A DNA stretch of 64,000 bases from Ancylobacter gelatini (GCF_022601675.1 NZ_JAKVIL010000006.1:62001-126000), one strand, 5' to 3'. Positions 1-9,207 are shown, counted from the first letter of the stretch. Notes: generated by a model from the letters alone, not told the origin. Numbers and translations: made by a program.

Positions 1-395
1 GTGTCGGCGCCGAGCCCGCGCCGCAGCGGCGTCAGGATCGCGAAGGCGGCGCCCGGCGTCGAGGCGACCGAGGCGACGAGCCCCACCAGCGCCACCGGCA
101 GCGAGCGCCAGCGCCGGGCCCTCGCCTGCGCCTGAAGCCACGCCGTGGCGCCGGTCGCGTCGGCGATCTCGGCAAGGATGGCGGCGGTCAGCACGGTGAG
201 GCCGAGCCCATTGAGGCTCTGCGCGAAGCCGAGCCCGAACGCCTTGCCGACATGGCTGGTCGACATGCCCGAGGCATAGCCGAAGCCGACCGCGGCGATG
301 ACGAGGGCGAGGAAGACATGGAGCCGTCCCTGCCGCGTGGCGAGGACGAGCAGAACCAGCGCGGCGAGAAGGTAGGCGGCCTGCAGAAGCGACAT
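1..395 (-). CDS. GntP-family permease, N-terminal part (cut by window edge)
   Basis: An open minus-strand frame begins at ATG 395 and runs off the left edge of the window, giving 131 codons. The N-terminus is a hydrophobic helix (MSLLQAAYLLAALVLLVLA). It is followed by a Gly-rich stretch (GLGFAQSLNGLGLTVLTAA) and a TPGAAF segment that resemble gluconate:H+ symporters of the GntP family, inner-membrane importers of sugar acids. The substrate cannot be told from this fragment. It is divergent from the GH5 gene, with 228 bases between the two starts. Family assignment rests on recalled motif patterns only; another multi-pass carboxylate transporter family remains possible. Confidence 0.6.
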   Translation of the reverse strand, partial: MSLLQAAYLLAALVLLVLATRQGRLHVFLALVIAAVGFGYASGMSTSHVGKAFGLGFAQSLNGLGLTVLTAAILAEIADATGATAWLQAQARARRWRSLPVALVGLVASVASTPGAAFAILTPLRRGLGAD

Positions 396-623
396 GGAAA
401 GGCGGGGCCCGTGATGCGGGAAGGGAGGCTTTCGGCTTATCGCGCCACCGCTGCGCTGTCACGCGGGGAGCGCGCGGCGGAGCGCCTTCGCCCGACGGCA
501 GGCGCCGGATGCGGGATTGCGGCAACACAATCGGCGCGCGCCGCTTCCCTTGCGGAGGTGCGCCGGCTCCATCCGTGCGAAAACCGTTCAACTCGCGCGC
601 GACATGCTCTAGTTTGCCGCACC

Positions 624-1904
624 ATGATGCGCCCCGCCTTGCCTCGTCTTCTCATCTGCGCCGCGCTTTGTGCCGGCCCCGCCGCCTTTTCCGCCGCGGC
701 GAAGGCGCAGGACGGCGTTGCCGCCGCAGCTCCGGCAGAGGCTTCTGCGCCCGGCTTCATCCGCGCGCAGGGCACGCGCTTCGTGCGTCCGGACGGCACG
801 ACCTTCCCGATCCGCGGCATGAGCTTCGGCAACTGGCTGCTGCCGGAAGGCTACATGTTCAAGTTCAAGGTCCACCGCTCCCCGCGCGAGATCGAGGACG
901 TGATTTCTTATCTTGCCGGGCCGGAAGAGGCCGCGCGGTTCTGGGAGCAGTTCCGCGAGGTCTATATTCAGGAGGAAGACCTCGCCTTCCTCTCCGCCGC
1001 CGGCTTCACCACGGTGCGGGTGCCGCTGCACTGGAAGTTCTTCCTCGACACCGCCGACCCCTCCAAGGTCGACCCGGACGGCGAGGGCTGGGCGCGGATC
1101 GACCGGGTGATCGGCTGGGCGAAGGCGCATGACATCAAGATCATCCTCGACATCCACGCCGCGCCCGGCGGGCAGACCGGCGTGAACCATGATGACGGCG
1201 TGGGCTATCCGCTCACCTTCTACGTGCCGGAGTTCCAGCGCCGCACCATCGCGCTGTGGCGCGCCATCGCCGAGCGCTACAAGGACGAGCCGACCGTGCT
1301 GGCCTATGACCTGCTCAACGAGCCGATCTCGCCCTATCACGACACGGATTTCCTCAATCCGCGTCTCGAACCGCTCTATGCCAAGATCACGCAGGCGATC
1401 CGCGAGGTGGACCCGAACCACCCGGTTATCCTCGCCGCCGCGCAGTGGAGCACCAATTTCGGCGTGTTCGGCCCGCCCTTCGACGCCAATGCCGGCTACA
1501 CCTACCACAAGTTCTGGGCGAGCCCGGAGCGGCGCGAGGTGCAGGATTACGTCAACTTTGCCAATCGCTGGGGCGTGCCGATCTTCCTCGGCGAGACCGG
1601 CGAGCTGACGGACGAATGGAACGAGAAGTACCGCAAGATGAACGAGAAATTCGGCATCGGCTGGAGCTTCTGGACCTATAAGAACCTCGATTCGCTCTCC
1701 ACCGTCTCCTCGATCGAGAAGCCCGAGGGCTGGGACGCCATTGCCGCCTTCGGCTCGGCCCCGCGCGAGCAATGGGACGCCATGCCCCGTCCCTCGCGCG
1801 AAGAGGTGGCGGCGACGCTCGACGCCTATCTCGCCAATGCGCGCTTCGCCAGGACGCGGATCAATCGCGGCTATGTCGAATCGCTGGGGATGAACGTGCC
1901 GTGA
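624..1904 (+). CDS. Secreted glycoside hydrolase family 5 (cellulase-like)
   Basis: The protein has 426 residues. ATG 624 was chosen because it opens a typical signal peptide (RLLICAALCAGPAAFSAAAKAQ), while the upstream part of the open frame is low-complexity. The mature part is a GH5 (beta/alpha)8 barrel. It carries the LLNEP motif with the proposed acid/base Glu233 and GETGE with the proposed nucleophile Glu324, plus conserved RVPLHW and ILDIHAAPGGQ segments. It is expected to hydrolyse a beta-linked glucan in the periplasm or outside the cell. No carbohydrate-binding module is visible, so the exact substrate is open. It stands alone, between a divergent permease gene and matB. Confidence 0.88.
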   Translation: MMRPALPRLLICAALCAGPAAFSAAAKAQDGVAAAAPAEASAPGFIRAQGTRFVRPDGTTFPIRGMSFGNWLLPEGYMFKFKVHRSPREIEDVISYLAGPEEAARFWEQFREVYIQEEDLAFLSAAGFTTVRVPLHWKFFLDTADPSKVDPDGEGWARIDRVIGWAKAHDIKIILDIHAAPGGQTGVNHDDGVGYPLTFYVPEFQRRTIALWRAIAERYKDEPTVLAYDLLNEPISPYHDTDFLNPRLEPLYAKITQAIREVDPNHPVILAAAQWSTNFGVFGPPFDANAGYTYHKFWASPERREVQDYVNFANRWGVPIFLGETGELTDEWNEKYRKMNEKFGIGWSFWTYKNLDSLSTVSSIEKPEGWDAIAAFGSAPREQWDAMPRPSREEVAATLDAYLANARFARTRINRGYVESLGMNVP

Positions 1905-1997
1905 CCGTCGCGTCCGATAAAGGGCGGCGGTGGAGACAAGAACCGGGACGCGCCCGGCCATGACACCAATGTTTTGCTACGGGACGAAGCGCCAACC

Positions 1998-3512
1998 ATG
2001 ACCAATCACCTGTTCTCGCTGATCCGTGCGCGCCAGCCGGACGCCAGCCGCCTGTTTGCCGAGCTGCCCGACGGGCGGCGTTATGACTATGGCGCGCTGG
2101 AGCGGCGCAGCGCGCAATATGCCAACGCGCTGGTGCAACTTGGGGTGAAGCCCGGCGACCGGGTGGCGCTGCAGGTCGAGAAGAGCCTTGAGGCGGTGTT
2201 CGCCTATCTCGGCACGGTGCGGGCCGGGGCGGTGTTCCTGCCGCTCAACACCGCCTACACCCCCTCCGAGATCGACTATTTCCTCAGCGACGCCGAGCCG
2301 GCGGTCTTCGTCTGCGATCCCGCGCAGGAAGCCGCGTTGGCGCCGATCGCGAAAGCGCGCGGCGTCGGGCAACTCCTGACGCTCGATGCGACGGGCACGG
2401 GCACGCTGCGCGCGGCGGCGGACGCCCAGCGCACCAGCTTCGAGGACGTGGCGCGCGGGCCGGACGATCTGGCCGCGCTGCTCTACACCTCCGGCACCAC
2501 CGGGCGCTCCAAGGGCGCGATGCTCAGCCACGACAACCTCGCCTCGAACGCGCAGGTGCTGGCGGAGTATTGGGGCTTCACGCCGGACGACGTGCTGATC
2601 CACGCGCTGCCGATTTTCCACACCCACGGCCTGTTCGTCGCGATCAACGCCACGCTGCTCGCCGGCTCCTCGATGATCTTCCTGCCGAGGTTCGACGCCG
2701 ATCTGGTGCTGACGCTCATGGGCCGCGCCAGCGTGCTGATGGGCGTGCCGACCTTCTACACCCGGCTGCTGAAGCACCCCGGCCTCAGCCCTGAGGCGGC
2801 GAAGGCGATGCGCCTGTTCATCTCCGGCTCCGCGCCGCTGCTGGCGGAGACCCACCGCGAATGGCACGCGAAGACCGGCCACGCCATTCTCGAACGCTAC
2901 GGCATGACCGAGACCGGCATGAACACCTCGAACCCCTATGAGGGCGCACGCATCGCCGGCACGGTCGGCTTTCCGCTGCCGGGGGTGGAACTGCGCGTGG
3001 TCGACCCCGAGAACGGCCGCGAACTGATCCATGGCGCCATCGGCATGATCGAGGTGCGCGGGCCGAACGTGTTCAAGGGCTATTGGCGCATGCCGGAGAA
3101 GACGGCGGCAGAGTTCCATGAGGGCTGGTTCGTGACCGGCGATCTGGGCCTGATCGACGCGCGCGGCTATGTGCAGATCGTCGGGCGCGGCAAGGATCTC
3201 GTGATCACCGGCGGCTTCAACGTCTACCCCAAGGAGATCGAGACCGAGATCGACGCCATAGACGGCGTGGTTGAGAGCGCCGTGATCGGGCTGCCGCATG
3301 CCGATTTCGGCGAGGGCGTCACCGCCGTGGTGGTGGCGCGCGAGGGCGCGGGGCTGAGCGAGGCGCAGGTGCTCGGCGCGCTGGAGGGCCGGCTCGCCAG
3401 GTTCAAATGCCCCAAGCGCGTCGTCTTCCTCAACGATTTGCCACGCAACACCATGGGCAAGGTGCAGAAGAACCTGCTGCGCGAGCAGTTCAAGGGGCTG
3501 TATGGCGGGTGA
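1998..3512 (+). CDS. matB: Malonyl-CoA synthetase MatB (ANL superfamily)
   Basis: The protein has 504 residues and is expected to ligate malonate to CoA with ATP in the cytoplasm. The adenylate-forming signature YTSGTTGRSKG lies around residues 163-173. The RYGMTET motif, the GRGKDLVITGGFNVYP hinge and the C-terminal catalytic Lys488 in NTMGKVQKN are all present. Length and overall pattern fit MatB better than long-chain acyl-CoA ligases. ATG 1998 gives the expected N-terminus MTNHLFSLIR. No malonate decarboxylase or carrier is adjacent, so the malonate source is not shown here. A closely related methylmalonate or short-chain acid ligase is the main alternative. Confidence 0.85.
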   Translation: MTNHLFSLIRARQPDASRLFAELPDGRRYDYGALERRSAQYANALVQLGVKPGDRVALQVEKSLEAVFAYLGTVRAGAVFLPLNTAYTPSEIDYFLSDAEPAVFVCDPAQEAALAPIAKARGVGQLLTLDATGTGTLRAAADAQRTSFEDVARGPDDLAALLYTSGTTGRSKGAMLSHDNLASNAQVLAEYWGFTPDDVLIHALPIFHTHGLFVAINATLLAGSSMIFLPRFDADLVLTLMGRASVLMGVPTFYTRLLKHPGLSPEAAKAMRLFISGSAPLLAETHREWHAKTGHAILERYGMTETGMNTSNPYEGARIAGTVGFPLPGVELRVVDPENGRELIHGAIGMIEVRGPNVFKGYWRMPEKTAAEFHEGWFVTGDLGLIDARGYVQIVGRGKDLVITGGFNVYPKEIETEIDAIDGVVESAVIGLPHADFGEGVTAVVVAREGAGLSEAQVLGALEGRLARFKCPKRVVFLNDLPRNTMGKVQKNLLREQFKGLYGG

Positions 3513-3524
3513 GGGGGCGGCTCG

Positions 3525-3549
3525 CATGGCCGTCTCAGACACGGCCATG
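3525..3549. repeat. Extragenic palindrome after matB
   Basis: A perfect 9-bp inverted repeat (CATGGCCGT / ACGGCCATG) with a 7-base loop lies just after the matB stop codon. There is no T-tract, so it is more likely a repetitive extragenic palindrome or a 3' end stabiliser than an intrinsic terminator. Confidence 0.5.
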
Positions 3550-3688
3550 ACAAGGCTGGGGCGGCACTGACCGTGCCGCACTCCTTCTGTCCGTACTCGG
3601 CGTGACCCTGAGATCGTCCGTTTCGGGTGGCCGGTCGTCGCGCCCCGTGGCAGACCGGCGGGACACGACGCTGCACCAAAGGCCATCG

Positions 3689-4207
3689 ATGAAACCGACG
3701 GCATCCGACGACGCACTGCTCTATCGCGCGACGCTGCCGTCGCCGGTGGGCCTCCTCACGCTGGTCGCGGCCGATCATGGCCTCGTCGCGGTGCTTTGGC
3801 CGGCGGACGATCCCGCCCGCGTCCGCCTGCCGGCCTTACTGGAGGCGCCCGATCATCCGGTTCTGGCGGAGGCGGCGCGGCAGCTTGGCGAGTATTTCGC
3901 GGGCGCGCGCACCGTGTTCGACCTGCCGCTCGCCCCGCGCGGCACCGAATTTCAACGCGCAGTGTGGCGGGCGCTGGACGCCATTGCCTATGGCGAGACC
4001 CGCTCCTATGCGCAGATCGCCCGGCAGGTCGGTTCGCCCAAGGCGTTCCGCGCGGTCGGCGCCGCCAATGGCCGTAATCCGATTTCCATCATCACCCCCT
4101 GCCACCGCGCCATTGGTTCCAACGGCACGCTGACCGGCTTTGCCGGCGGGCTGGAGGCCAAGCGTTATCTTCTTGCGCTGGAGGCGAGGCAGCGCCCGCT
4201 GCTCTGA
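3689..4207 (+). CDS. ogt: Methylated-DNA--protein-cysteine methyltransferase
   Basis: The 172-residue protein carries the O6-alkylguanine transferase core. The PCHR motif supplies the acceptor Cys138, preceded by AVGAANGRNP and the helix-turn-helix segment YAQIARQVGSPKAFR. It transfers O6-alkyl groups from guanine to its own cysteine in a suicide repair reaction. There is no N-terminal Ada regulatory domain, so this is the Ogt/MGMT type. ATG 3689 was chosen because it gives the usual short beta-sheet N-terminal domain; the frame upstream has no family similarity. It is a single gene followed by the LysE exporter 56 bases later. Confidence 0.92.
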   Translation: MKPTASDDALLYRATLPSPVGLLTLVAADHGLVAVLWPADDPARVRLPALLEAPDHPVLAEAARQLGEYFAGARTVFDLPLAPRGTEFQRAVWRALDAIAYGETRSYAQIARQVGSPKAFRAVGAANGRNPISIITPCHRAIGSNGTLTGFAGGLEAKRYLLALEARQRPLL

Positions 4208-4263
4208 AGCCGGCGCGGCGTGTGCTAGGATCGCTCTATTCGATCCCCGCAGCGACCGCACCC

Positions 4264-4899
4264 ATGCCCCGCACCGAGCTGTTCCTCGCCTTTCTCGCCA
4301 CCGCCGGCCTGTTCGCCTGCATTCCCGGCCCCGCCATGCTCTACACGGCGGCGCAGACGCTCGCGCGCGGCCGCCTGTCCGGGCTGATGGCGGTGCTCGG
4401 CCTGCATCTGGGCTGCTATGTCCATGTCATCGCGGCGGCAGCGGGGCTCTCCGTGCTGTTTCATGCCGTGCCGGTGCTCTATCTGGGCGTGAAGCTCGCG
4501 GGCGCGGCCTATCTGGTGTGGCTCGGCATCGGGCTATTTCGCGCCAAGGCTGGCGGCGAGGAGGTGGCGCTGCCGGGGCTGGCGCGCAAATCGGCGCGGC
4601 GCGCCTTCATCGAGAGCGTGACGGTCGAGGTGCTGAACCCCAAGACCGCGATCTTCTTCCTCGCTTTGCTGCCGCAGTTCATCGATCCGGCCGCGAGCCT
4701 GCCGGTCTGGGCGCAGTTCCTGGTGCTGGGCACGCTGGTGAATGTGATGTTCACCTCGACCGATATCGTCTGCGTGATGGTTGCGGGCGCTCTGGTGGAG
4801 CGGCTGAGGCGCTCCGGCCGCGCGCAGCGCCTGATGCGGCGCGCCGGTGGGGCGGTGCTGGTCGGGCTCGGCACCCATCTCGCGCTCCAGCGCGGCTGA
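4264..4899 (+). CDS. LysE/RhtB-family amino acid exporter
   Basis: The 211-residue protein is very hydrophobic with about six membrane segments. It starts MPRTELFLAFLATAGLFACIPGPAMLYT, where the FACIPGPAML stretch matches the conserved IPGPA region of LysE/RhtB exporters. A second family feature is VEVLNPKTAIFFLALLPQF in the middle of the protein. The family exports amino acids such as lysine, threonine or homoserine lactone across the inner membrane; the substrate here is not predictable. ATG 4264 fits the hydrophobic N-terminus. It converges with csoR, and the two stop codons are only a few bases apart. Confidence 0.85.
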   Translation: MPRTELFLAFLATAGLFACIPGPAMLYTAAQTLARGRLSGLMAVLGLHLGCYVHVIAAAAGLSVLFHAVPVLYLGVKLAGAAYLVWLGIGLFRAKAGGEEVALPGLARKSARRAFIESVTVEVLNPKTAIFFLALLPQFIDPAASLPVWAQFLVLGTLVNVMFTSTDIVCVMVAGALVERLRRSGRAQRLMRRAGGAVLVGLGTHLALQRG

Positions 4900-4902
4900 G
4901 CT

Positions 4903-5187
4903 TCAGTCCTTCAGCTTGCCGAGCACCGAGATCAGCTCGGCGACCTTCTTGCGCTGCTCGTCGGCGTCGCCGGAGGCGATGGCGTGTTCGACGCAATGGC
5001 CGACATGGTCGCGCAGCACCTCTTCCTCCACGCGCTTGAGTGCCGCGCGCACCGCCGCCACCTGCGTGACGATATCGATGCAATAGCGGTTATCCTCGAC
5101 CATGCGGGAGATACCCCGCACCTGTCCCTCGATGCGGTTGAGGCGTTTCAGGCAAGCGGTGCGCGTGTCGTTCTGCATGCTTGTCAT
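4903..5187 (-). CDS. csoR: Copper-sensing repressor CsoR
   Basis: The 94-residue all-helical protein belongs to the CsoR/RcnR/FrmR family. Counting from ATG 5187, the Cu(I) ligands fall at Cys36, His61 and Cys65, the classical CsoR pattern, and RLNRIEGQVRGISRMVED is the conserved DNA-contact helix. It should repress itself and copA when copper is low and release DNA on Cu(I) binding. ATG 5187 is preferred over ATG 5178 because an AGGGG Shine-Dalgarno sits at proper spacing before it. That Shine-Dalgarno lies inside the first operator. The gene is divergent from copA. FrmR or RcnR are unlikely given the ligand set and the neighbour. Confidence 0.9.
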   Translation of the reverse strand: MTSMQNDTRTACLKRLNRIEGQVRGISRMVEDNRYCIDIVTQVAAVRAALKRVEEEVLRDHVGHCVEHAIASGDADEQRKKVAELISVLGKLKD

Positions 5188-5205
5188 ATACCCCTGCCGG
5201 GTATA
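5187..5205. promoter_or_regulatory. CsoR operator 1
   Basis: Inverted repeat TATACCC-ctgcc-GGGTATA. It has the GC-tract and TA-rich flanks expected of CsoR-family operators. It overlaps the csoR start codon and contains its Shine-Dalgarno. Assignment is by sequence pattern and position. Confidence 0.7.
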
Positions 5206-5223
5206 TATCGCAAGCCGGGGTTG

Positions 5224-5240
5224 ATACCCCGGCAGGGTAT
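5224..5240. promoter_or_regulatory. CsoR operator 2 in front of copA
   Basis: Inverted repeat ATACCC-cggca-GGGTAT, placed immediately before the copA start. It has the same core as operator 1 in nearly reverse-complement arrangement. The two sites are about 36 bases apart centre to centre and could be bound together to shut both divergent genes. Confidence 0.7.
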
Positions 5241-5242
5241 AC

Positions 5243-7741
5243 ATGGAGGCGGCGATGGCTGAGCACGATGCGCAGGATCATGCGGGTCACGATCATTCAA
5301 AGCACGGGGCTTCCTGCTGCGGTGGGCACAAGGAGACAGCGCCCGAGCCGAAGGCGTCCTCCTGCTGCGGCGCGGGTCATGGCCACGATCATGCGCACCA
5401 TGACCATGCGGGTCACGACCATCATGCCCATGCCCATGCCCCGGCGTCCTCCCACATGGTGAAGGACCCCGTCTGCGGCATGGATGTCGATCCGCACACC
5501 GCGACGCTGAAGGCCGATCATAAGGGCCTCACCTATTATTTCTGCGCGCCCGGCTGCCGCACCAAGTTCATCGCCGACCCGGAAAAATATCTCGGCGACA
5601 AGGCCCCGGCCGAGCCGGTGCCGGAGGGCACGGAATATACCTGCCCGATGCACCCGGAAATCCGGCAGATCGGCCCCGGTTCCTGCCCGATCTGCGGCAT
5701 GGCGCTGGAGCCGATGCTGGTCAGCCTCGACGACGGGCCGAACCACGAACTCATCGACATGAGCCGCCGGTTCTGGATCGGCCTCGTTCTGGCGCTCCCG
5801 GTGTTCGTGCTGGAAATGGGCGGCCACCTCATTCCGGCGCTGCATCATCTGGTGCCGCCGGGGGTCTCGGTCTGGGTGCAGTTTGCGCTGGCGACGCCGG
5901 TGGTGCTGTGGGCCGGCTGGCCGTTCTTCGTGCGCGGCTGGCAGTCCGTGATGACCCGCAACCTCAACATGTTCACGCTGATCGCGCTCGGCACCGGGGC
6001 GGCCTATCTCTACAGCGTGGTCGCGGTTCTTGCGCCGGGCGTGTTCCCGGACGGATTCCGCGCCGCGGACGGCACGGTCGCGGTCTATTTCGAGGCCGCG
6101 GCGGTGATCACGGTGCTGGTGCTGCTCGGGCAGGTGCTGGAACTGCGCGCCCGCGAGCAGACCTCCGGGGCGCTGAAGGCGCTGCTGGACCTTGCGCCGA
6201 AAACCGCGCGGCGCATCGATGCCGATGGCAGCGAGGCGGAAGTCCCGCTCGATCAGGTGGGCGTCGGTGACCGGCTGCGGGTGCGCCCCGGCGAGAAGGT
6301 GCCGGTCGACGGCATGGTGGAGGAGGGGCGCTCGGCGCTGGACGAGAGCCTCGTCACCGGCGAATCCATGCCGGTCACCAAGGCCGAGGGCGACGCCGTG
6401 ATCGGCGGCACGCTGAACCGTTCCGGCGGCCTCGTCATCGTGGCGAACAAGGTCGGGCGTGACACCATGCTTGCGCGCATCGTGCAGATGGTGGCGGAGG
6501 CGCAGCGCTCGCGCGCGCCGATCCAGCGCCTCGCCGACCGGATCGCCGGCTGGTTCGTGCCGCTGGTGGTGGGCGCGGCGCTCATCGCCTTCGCCGCCTG
6601 GGCATGGTTCGGGCCGGACCCGAAATTCGCCCATGCGCTGATCGCCGCCGTGGCGGTGCTCATCATCGCCTGTCCCTGCGCGCTGGGTCTGGCCACGCCG
6701 ATGTCGATCATGGTCGGTGTCGGACGTGGGGCGCAGATGGGGGTGCTGATCAAGAACGCCGAGGCGCTGGAGCGGCTGGAGAGGGTCGACACCCTCGTCG
6801 TCGACAAGACCGGCACGCTGACCGAAGGCAAGCCGGCGCTGACGGCTCTCGTGGCGGCGGAAGGCTTCGACGAGGACGGCGTGCTGCGCCTCGCCGCCAG
6901 TGTCGAGCGGCCCTCCGAGCATCCGCTGGCGCAGGCCATCGTCGCGGCGGCGGAAGCAAAGGGTATCGACATCCCCAAGGTGCGGGGCTTCGACAGCCCG
7001 ACCGGCAAGGGCGCCTATGGCCTCGTCGAGGGCAAGCGCGTGGTGCTGGGCAGCGCGGCGTTCCTCAAGGAACTCGGCATCGACACCGCCGAGCTGGCTG
7101 CCCGCGCGGACGAACTGCGCGCCGATGGCGGCAGCGCGATCTATATCGGCATCAACGGCAAGCCGGCGGGCATTCTCGCCATCGCCGATCCGGTGAAAGC
7201 CACCACCCCCGAGGCGATCCGCCAGCTCGGCGCCGACGGCATCCGCGTGGTGATGCTGACCGGCGACAACCGCGTGACCGCGCAGGCGGTCGCGGCAAAG
7301 CTCGGCATCACCGAGGTGGAGGCCGAGGTGGCGCCGGAGGGCAAGGCCGCGGTGATCGAGCGGCTGAAGCGCGAGGGCCGGGTGGTGGCGATGGCCGGCG
7401 ACGGCGTCAACGATGCGCCCGCGCTGGCGAGCGCGGATGTCGGCATCGCCATGGGGCACGGCACCGATGTCGCCATCGAGAGCGCCGGCGTGACCCTGCT
7501 CAAGGGCGACCTGACCGGCATCGTCCGCGCCCGGCACCTGTCGAGCGCGACCATGGCCAATATTCGCCAGAACCTGTTCTTCGCCTTCATCTACAACGCG
7601 GCCGGCGTGCCGATCGCGGCGGGCGTGCTCTACCCGGTGTTCGGGCTGCTGCTCTCGCCCATGGTGGCGGCGCTCGCCATGTCACTGTCCTCGGTCAGCG
7701 TCATCGCCAACGCGCTAAGGCTGCGCGCGGCGAAGGTGTGA
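5243..7741 (+). CDS. copA: Cu(I)-exporting P1B-type ATPase CopA
   Basis: The 832-residue inner-membrane pump exports Cu(I) using ATP. Domains in order are a His/Cys-rich tail with SCCGGHK and SCCGAGH motifs (residues about 1-70), a YHS domain (about 72-115, [10 protein letters not shown] and FCAPGC), and a heavy-metal-binding segment (YTCPMHPEI...CPICGM). Then come membrane helices, the CPC motif at Cys477/Cys479, the phosphorylated Asp521 in DKTGTLTEG, and GDGVNDAP. It lacks the usual N-terminal ferredoxin-like CXXC metal-binding domains. An alternative start is ATG 5255, preceded by GGAGG. Divergent csoR and the operators indicate copper induction. Confidence 0.95.
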   Translation: MEAAMAEHDAQDHAGHDHSKHGASCCGGHKETAPEPKASSCCGAGHGHDHAHHDHAGHDHHAHAHAPASSHMVKDPVCGMDVDPHTATLKADHKGLTYYFCAPGCRTKFIADPEKYLGDKAPAEPVPEGTEYTCPMHPEIRQIGPGSCPICGMALEPMLVSLDDGPNHELIDMSRRFWIGLVLALPVFVLEMGGHLIPALHHLVPPGVSVWVQFALATPVVLWAGWPFFVRGWQSVMTRNLNMFTLIALGTGAAYLYSVVAVLAPGVFPDGFRAADGTVAVYFEAAAVITVLVLLGQVLELRAREQTSGALKALLDLAPKTARRIDADGSEAEVPLDQVGVGDRLRVRPGEKVPVDGMVEEGRSALDESLVTGESMPVTKAEGDAVIGGTLNRSGGLVIVANKVGRDTMLARIVQMVAEAQRSRAPIQRLADRIAGWFVPLVVGAALIAFAAWAWFGPDPKFAHALIAAVAVLIIACPCALGLATPMSIMVGVGRGAQMGVLIKNAEALERLERVDTLVVDKTGTLTEGKPALTALVAAEGFDEDGVLRLAASVERPSEHPLAQAIVAAAEAKGIDIPKVRGFDSPTGKGAYGLVEGKRVVLGSAAFLKELGIDTAELAARADELRADGGSAIYIGINGKPAGILAIADPVKATTPEAIRQLGADGIRVVMLTGDNRVTAQAVAAKLGITEVEAEVAPEGKAAVIERLKREGRVVAMAGDGVNDAPALASADVGIAMGHGTDVAIESAGVTLLKGDLTGIVRARHLSSATMANIRQNLFFAFIYNAAGVPIAAGVLYPVFGLLLSPMVAALAMSLSSVSVIANALRLRAAKV

Positions 7742-7752
7742 ACCGGTCGATC

Positions 7753-7787
7753 AAGGCCGGCCGCGTCAGGCGGCCGGCCTTGTTTTT
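7753..7787 (+). terminator. Intrinsic terminator of copA
   Basis: A 12-bp GC-rich stem (AAGGCCGGCCGC / GCGGCCGGCCTT) with a 5-base loop is followed by GTTTTT, 12 bases after the copA stop codon. Confidence 0.88.
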
Positions 7788-7815
7788 CGTTCCGAATCGT
7801 AATAATCGAAGTTAC

Positions 7816-8259
7816 ATGAAAAAAGACAGCCGCCTCTCCTCGGTGCTTCACGCCCTGCTTCACATGGCAGAGCGGGAGGGGCCGGTGACCTCCGAAGAAC
7901 TGGCGGTGTGTATGCACACCAACCCGGTCGTCGTCCGCCGTACCATGGGCTTGCTGCGGGACGCCGGTCTGGTGGTTTCGGCTCGCGGCTCGGGCGGCGG
8001 CTGGCAGATCATGGCCGATCTGGAACAGGTCACGCTTCGCCAATTGCACGAGACGCTCGGCGAGCCCGCTATCTTCGCCATCGGCAATCGCAACGAGACG
8101 CCGCAATGCCTGGTCGAACAATCGGTCAACGCGGCGCTCGATGACGCCTTCGCCGAAGCCGAGGCGCTGCTCCTCGAACGATTTTCCCGGATCACCCTCG
8201 CGGAACTCGCCGCCGAGTTCCAACGGCGTCACGCCGCCTACAGACAGGGACAAGCCTGA
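7816..8259 (+). CDS. Rrf2-family transcriptional regulator
   Basis: The 147-residue protein has the Rrf2 N-terminal winged helix: SVLHALLHMAEREGPVTSEELA, then the recognition helix region NPVVVRRTMGLLRDAGLVVS and the wing GSGGGW. The iron-sulfur cysteine triad of IscR and NsrR is absent; only two separated cysteines (CMHTNP and PQCLVE) are visible, which would fit a thiol-based sensor rather than a cluster-binding one. It is two bases upstream of a thioredoxin-reductase-like gene, so it probably senses redox or electrophile stress and controls that gene. ATG 7816 lies after the copA terminator in an AT-richer stretch. Confidence 0.85.
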   Translation: MKKDSRLSSVLHALLHMAEREGPVTSEELAVCMHTNPVVVRRTMGLLRDAGLVVSARGSGGGWQIMADLEQVTLRQLHETLGEPAIFAIGNRNETPQCLVEQSVNAALDDAFAEAEALLLERFSRITLAELAAEFQRRHAAYRQGQA

Positions 8260-8261
8260 CC

Positions 8262-9140
8262 ATGCACGATGTCGTCATTATCGGGGGCAGCTACGCCGGA
8301 ATGGCCGCTGCCCTCCAGCTTCTGCGCGCGCGCCGTTCGGTGCTGGTGATCGATGCCGGCCTGCGCCGCAACCGCTTCGCCAGCCGCTCGCACGGTTTTC
8401 TCGGACAGGATGGTGTCGATCCGGCCGAGATCGCGCGCGTCGCACGGTCCCAGCTTGAGGCGTACCCGACGCTGCAATGGGTCGAGGACACCGCGCTCGC
8501 CGCGTCCGGGGCGAAGGACGGCTTCGCGGTCGCCACCGCCTCCGGCGCGGTCCATCACGGGCGCCGGCTGCTGTTCGCCACCGGCGTCAGCGACACGCTG
8601 CCCGCCATTGACGGGCTGGCCGAGCGCTGGGGTCGCAGCGTGTTTCACTGCCCCTACTGCCACGGCTACGAGCTGGAACGCGGGCGTATCGGCGTCATCG
8701 CCACTGGCGAGGGCGCGCTGCATCAGGCCCGGCTGGTCGCGGAATGGGGCGAGGTCACGCTGTTCACCCATGGCGCTTTCGTGCCCGATGCCGGCGCGCG
8801 GGCGGAGCTTGCCGTGCATGGCGTCGCACTGGAGGAGGTGTCGATCGCGCGCATCGAGGAGACGGCGCTCGTGGTGCTGGAAGATGGGCGTCGGCTGGAC
8901 TTTGCCGGTCTGTTCACCGCCCCACTCAATGCACCGGCGACGCCGATCGCGCAGGCGCTGGGCTGCGCATTGGCCGAGACGCCTTTCGGCACGCAGATCC
9001 GCGCCGACGAGGCCAAGGAGACCAGCATTCCCGGCGCCTATGCCTGCGGGGACGCGGCACGGGTGCCGCATTCGGTGTCACTGGCGGTGGCGGACGGCGC
9101 CTGGGCCGGGGTGAACCTTCACCGCTCTCTGGTGTTCTGA
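8262..9140 (+). CDS. NAD(P)/FAD-dependent oxidoreductase, thioredoxin reductase-like
   Basis: The 292-residue flavoprotein starts with the FAD-binding MHDVVIIGGSYAGMAAALQ fold. It has a CPYC redox pair at Cys130-Cys133 and the C-terminal ACGDAAR FAD motif. It is slightly shorter than thioredoxin reductase, and its NADPH-binding middle domain is degenerate: the usual GGGxxA is replaced by GVIATGEGAL. Enzymes of this kind pair with small Rrf2 regulators in Proteobacteria and are often annotated as TrxB-like. The electron acceptor is unknown. The start codon is two bases after the Rrf2 stop, so the two are almost certainly cotranscribed. Confidence 0.82.
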   Translation: MHDVVIIGGSYAGMAAALQLLRARRSVLVIDAGLRRNRFASRSHGFLGQDGVDPAEIARVARSQLEAYPTLQWVEDTALAASGAKDGFAVATASGAVHHGRRLLFATGVSDTLPAIDGLAERWGRSVFHCPYCHGYELERGRIGVIATGEGALHQARLVAEWGEVTLFTHGAFVPDAGARAELAVHGVALEEVSIARIEETALVVLEDGRRLDFAGLFTAPLNAPATPIAQALGCALAETPFGTQIRADEAKETSIPGAYACGDAARVPHSVSLAVADGAWAGVNLHRSLVF

Positions 9141-9155
9141 GGCGGGCGCCCCATG

Positions 9156-9188
9156 AAAAACCCGCCCCCGACGCAGGCCGGAGGCGGG
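9156..9188 (-). terminator. Intrinsic terminator after dadA
   Basis: Read on the minus strand, a 10-bp stem (CCCGCCTCCG / CGGGGGCGGG, one G-T pair) is followed by TTTTT. It lies 20 bases past the dadA stop codon. Confidence 0.75.
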
Positions 9189-9207
9189 TGAGACGGAGCG
9201 CGATGCC

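Noticed and set aside
252..623. N-terminal extension of the GH5 enzyme
   Set aside because: The frame is open, but its sequence is low-complexity and lies over the divergent permease start; a clear signal peptide begins at ATG 624.
5297..7537. 746-codon open frame antisense to copA
   Set aside because: It is a codon-bias shadow of copA in GC-rich DNA: low-complexity, Arg/His/Gly-rich, no domain, no Shine-Dalgarno.
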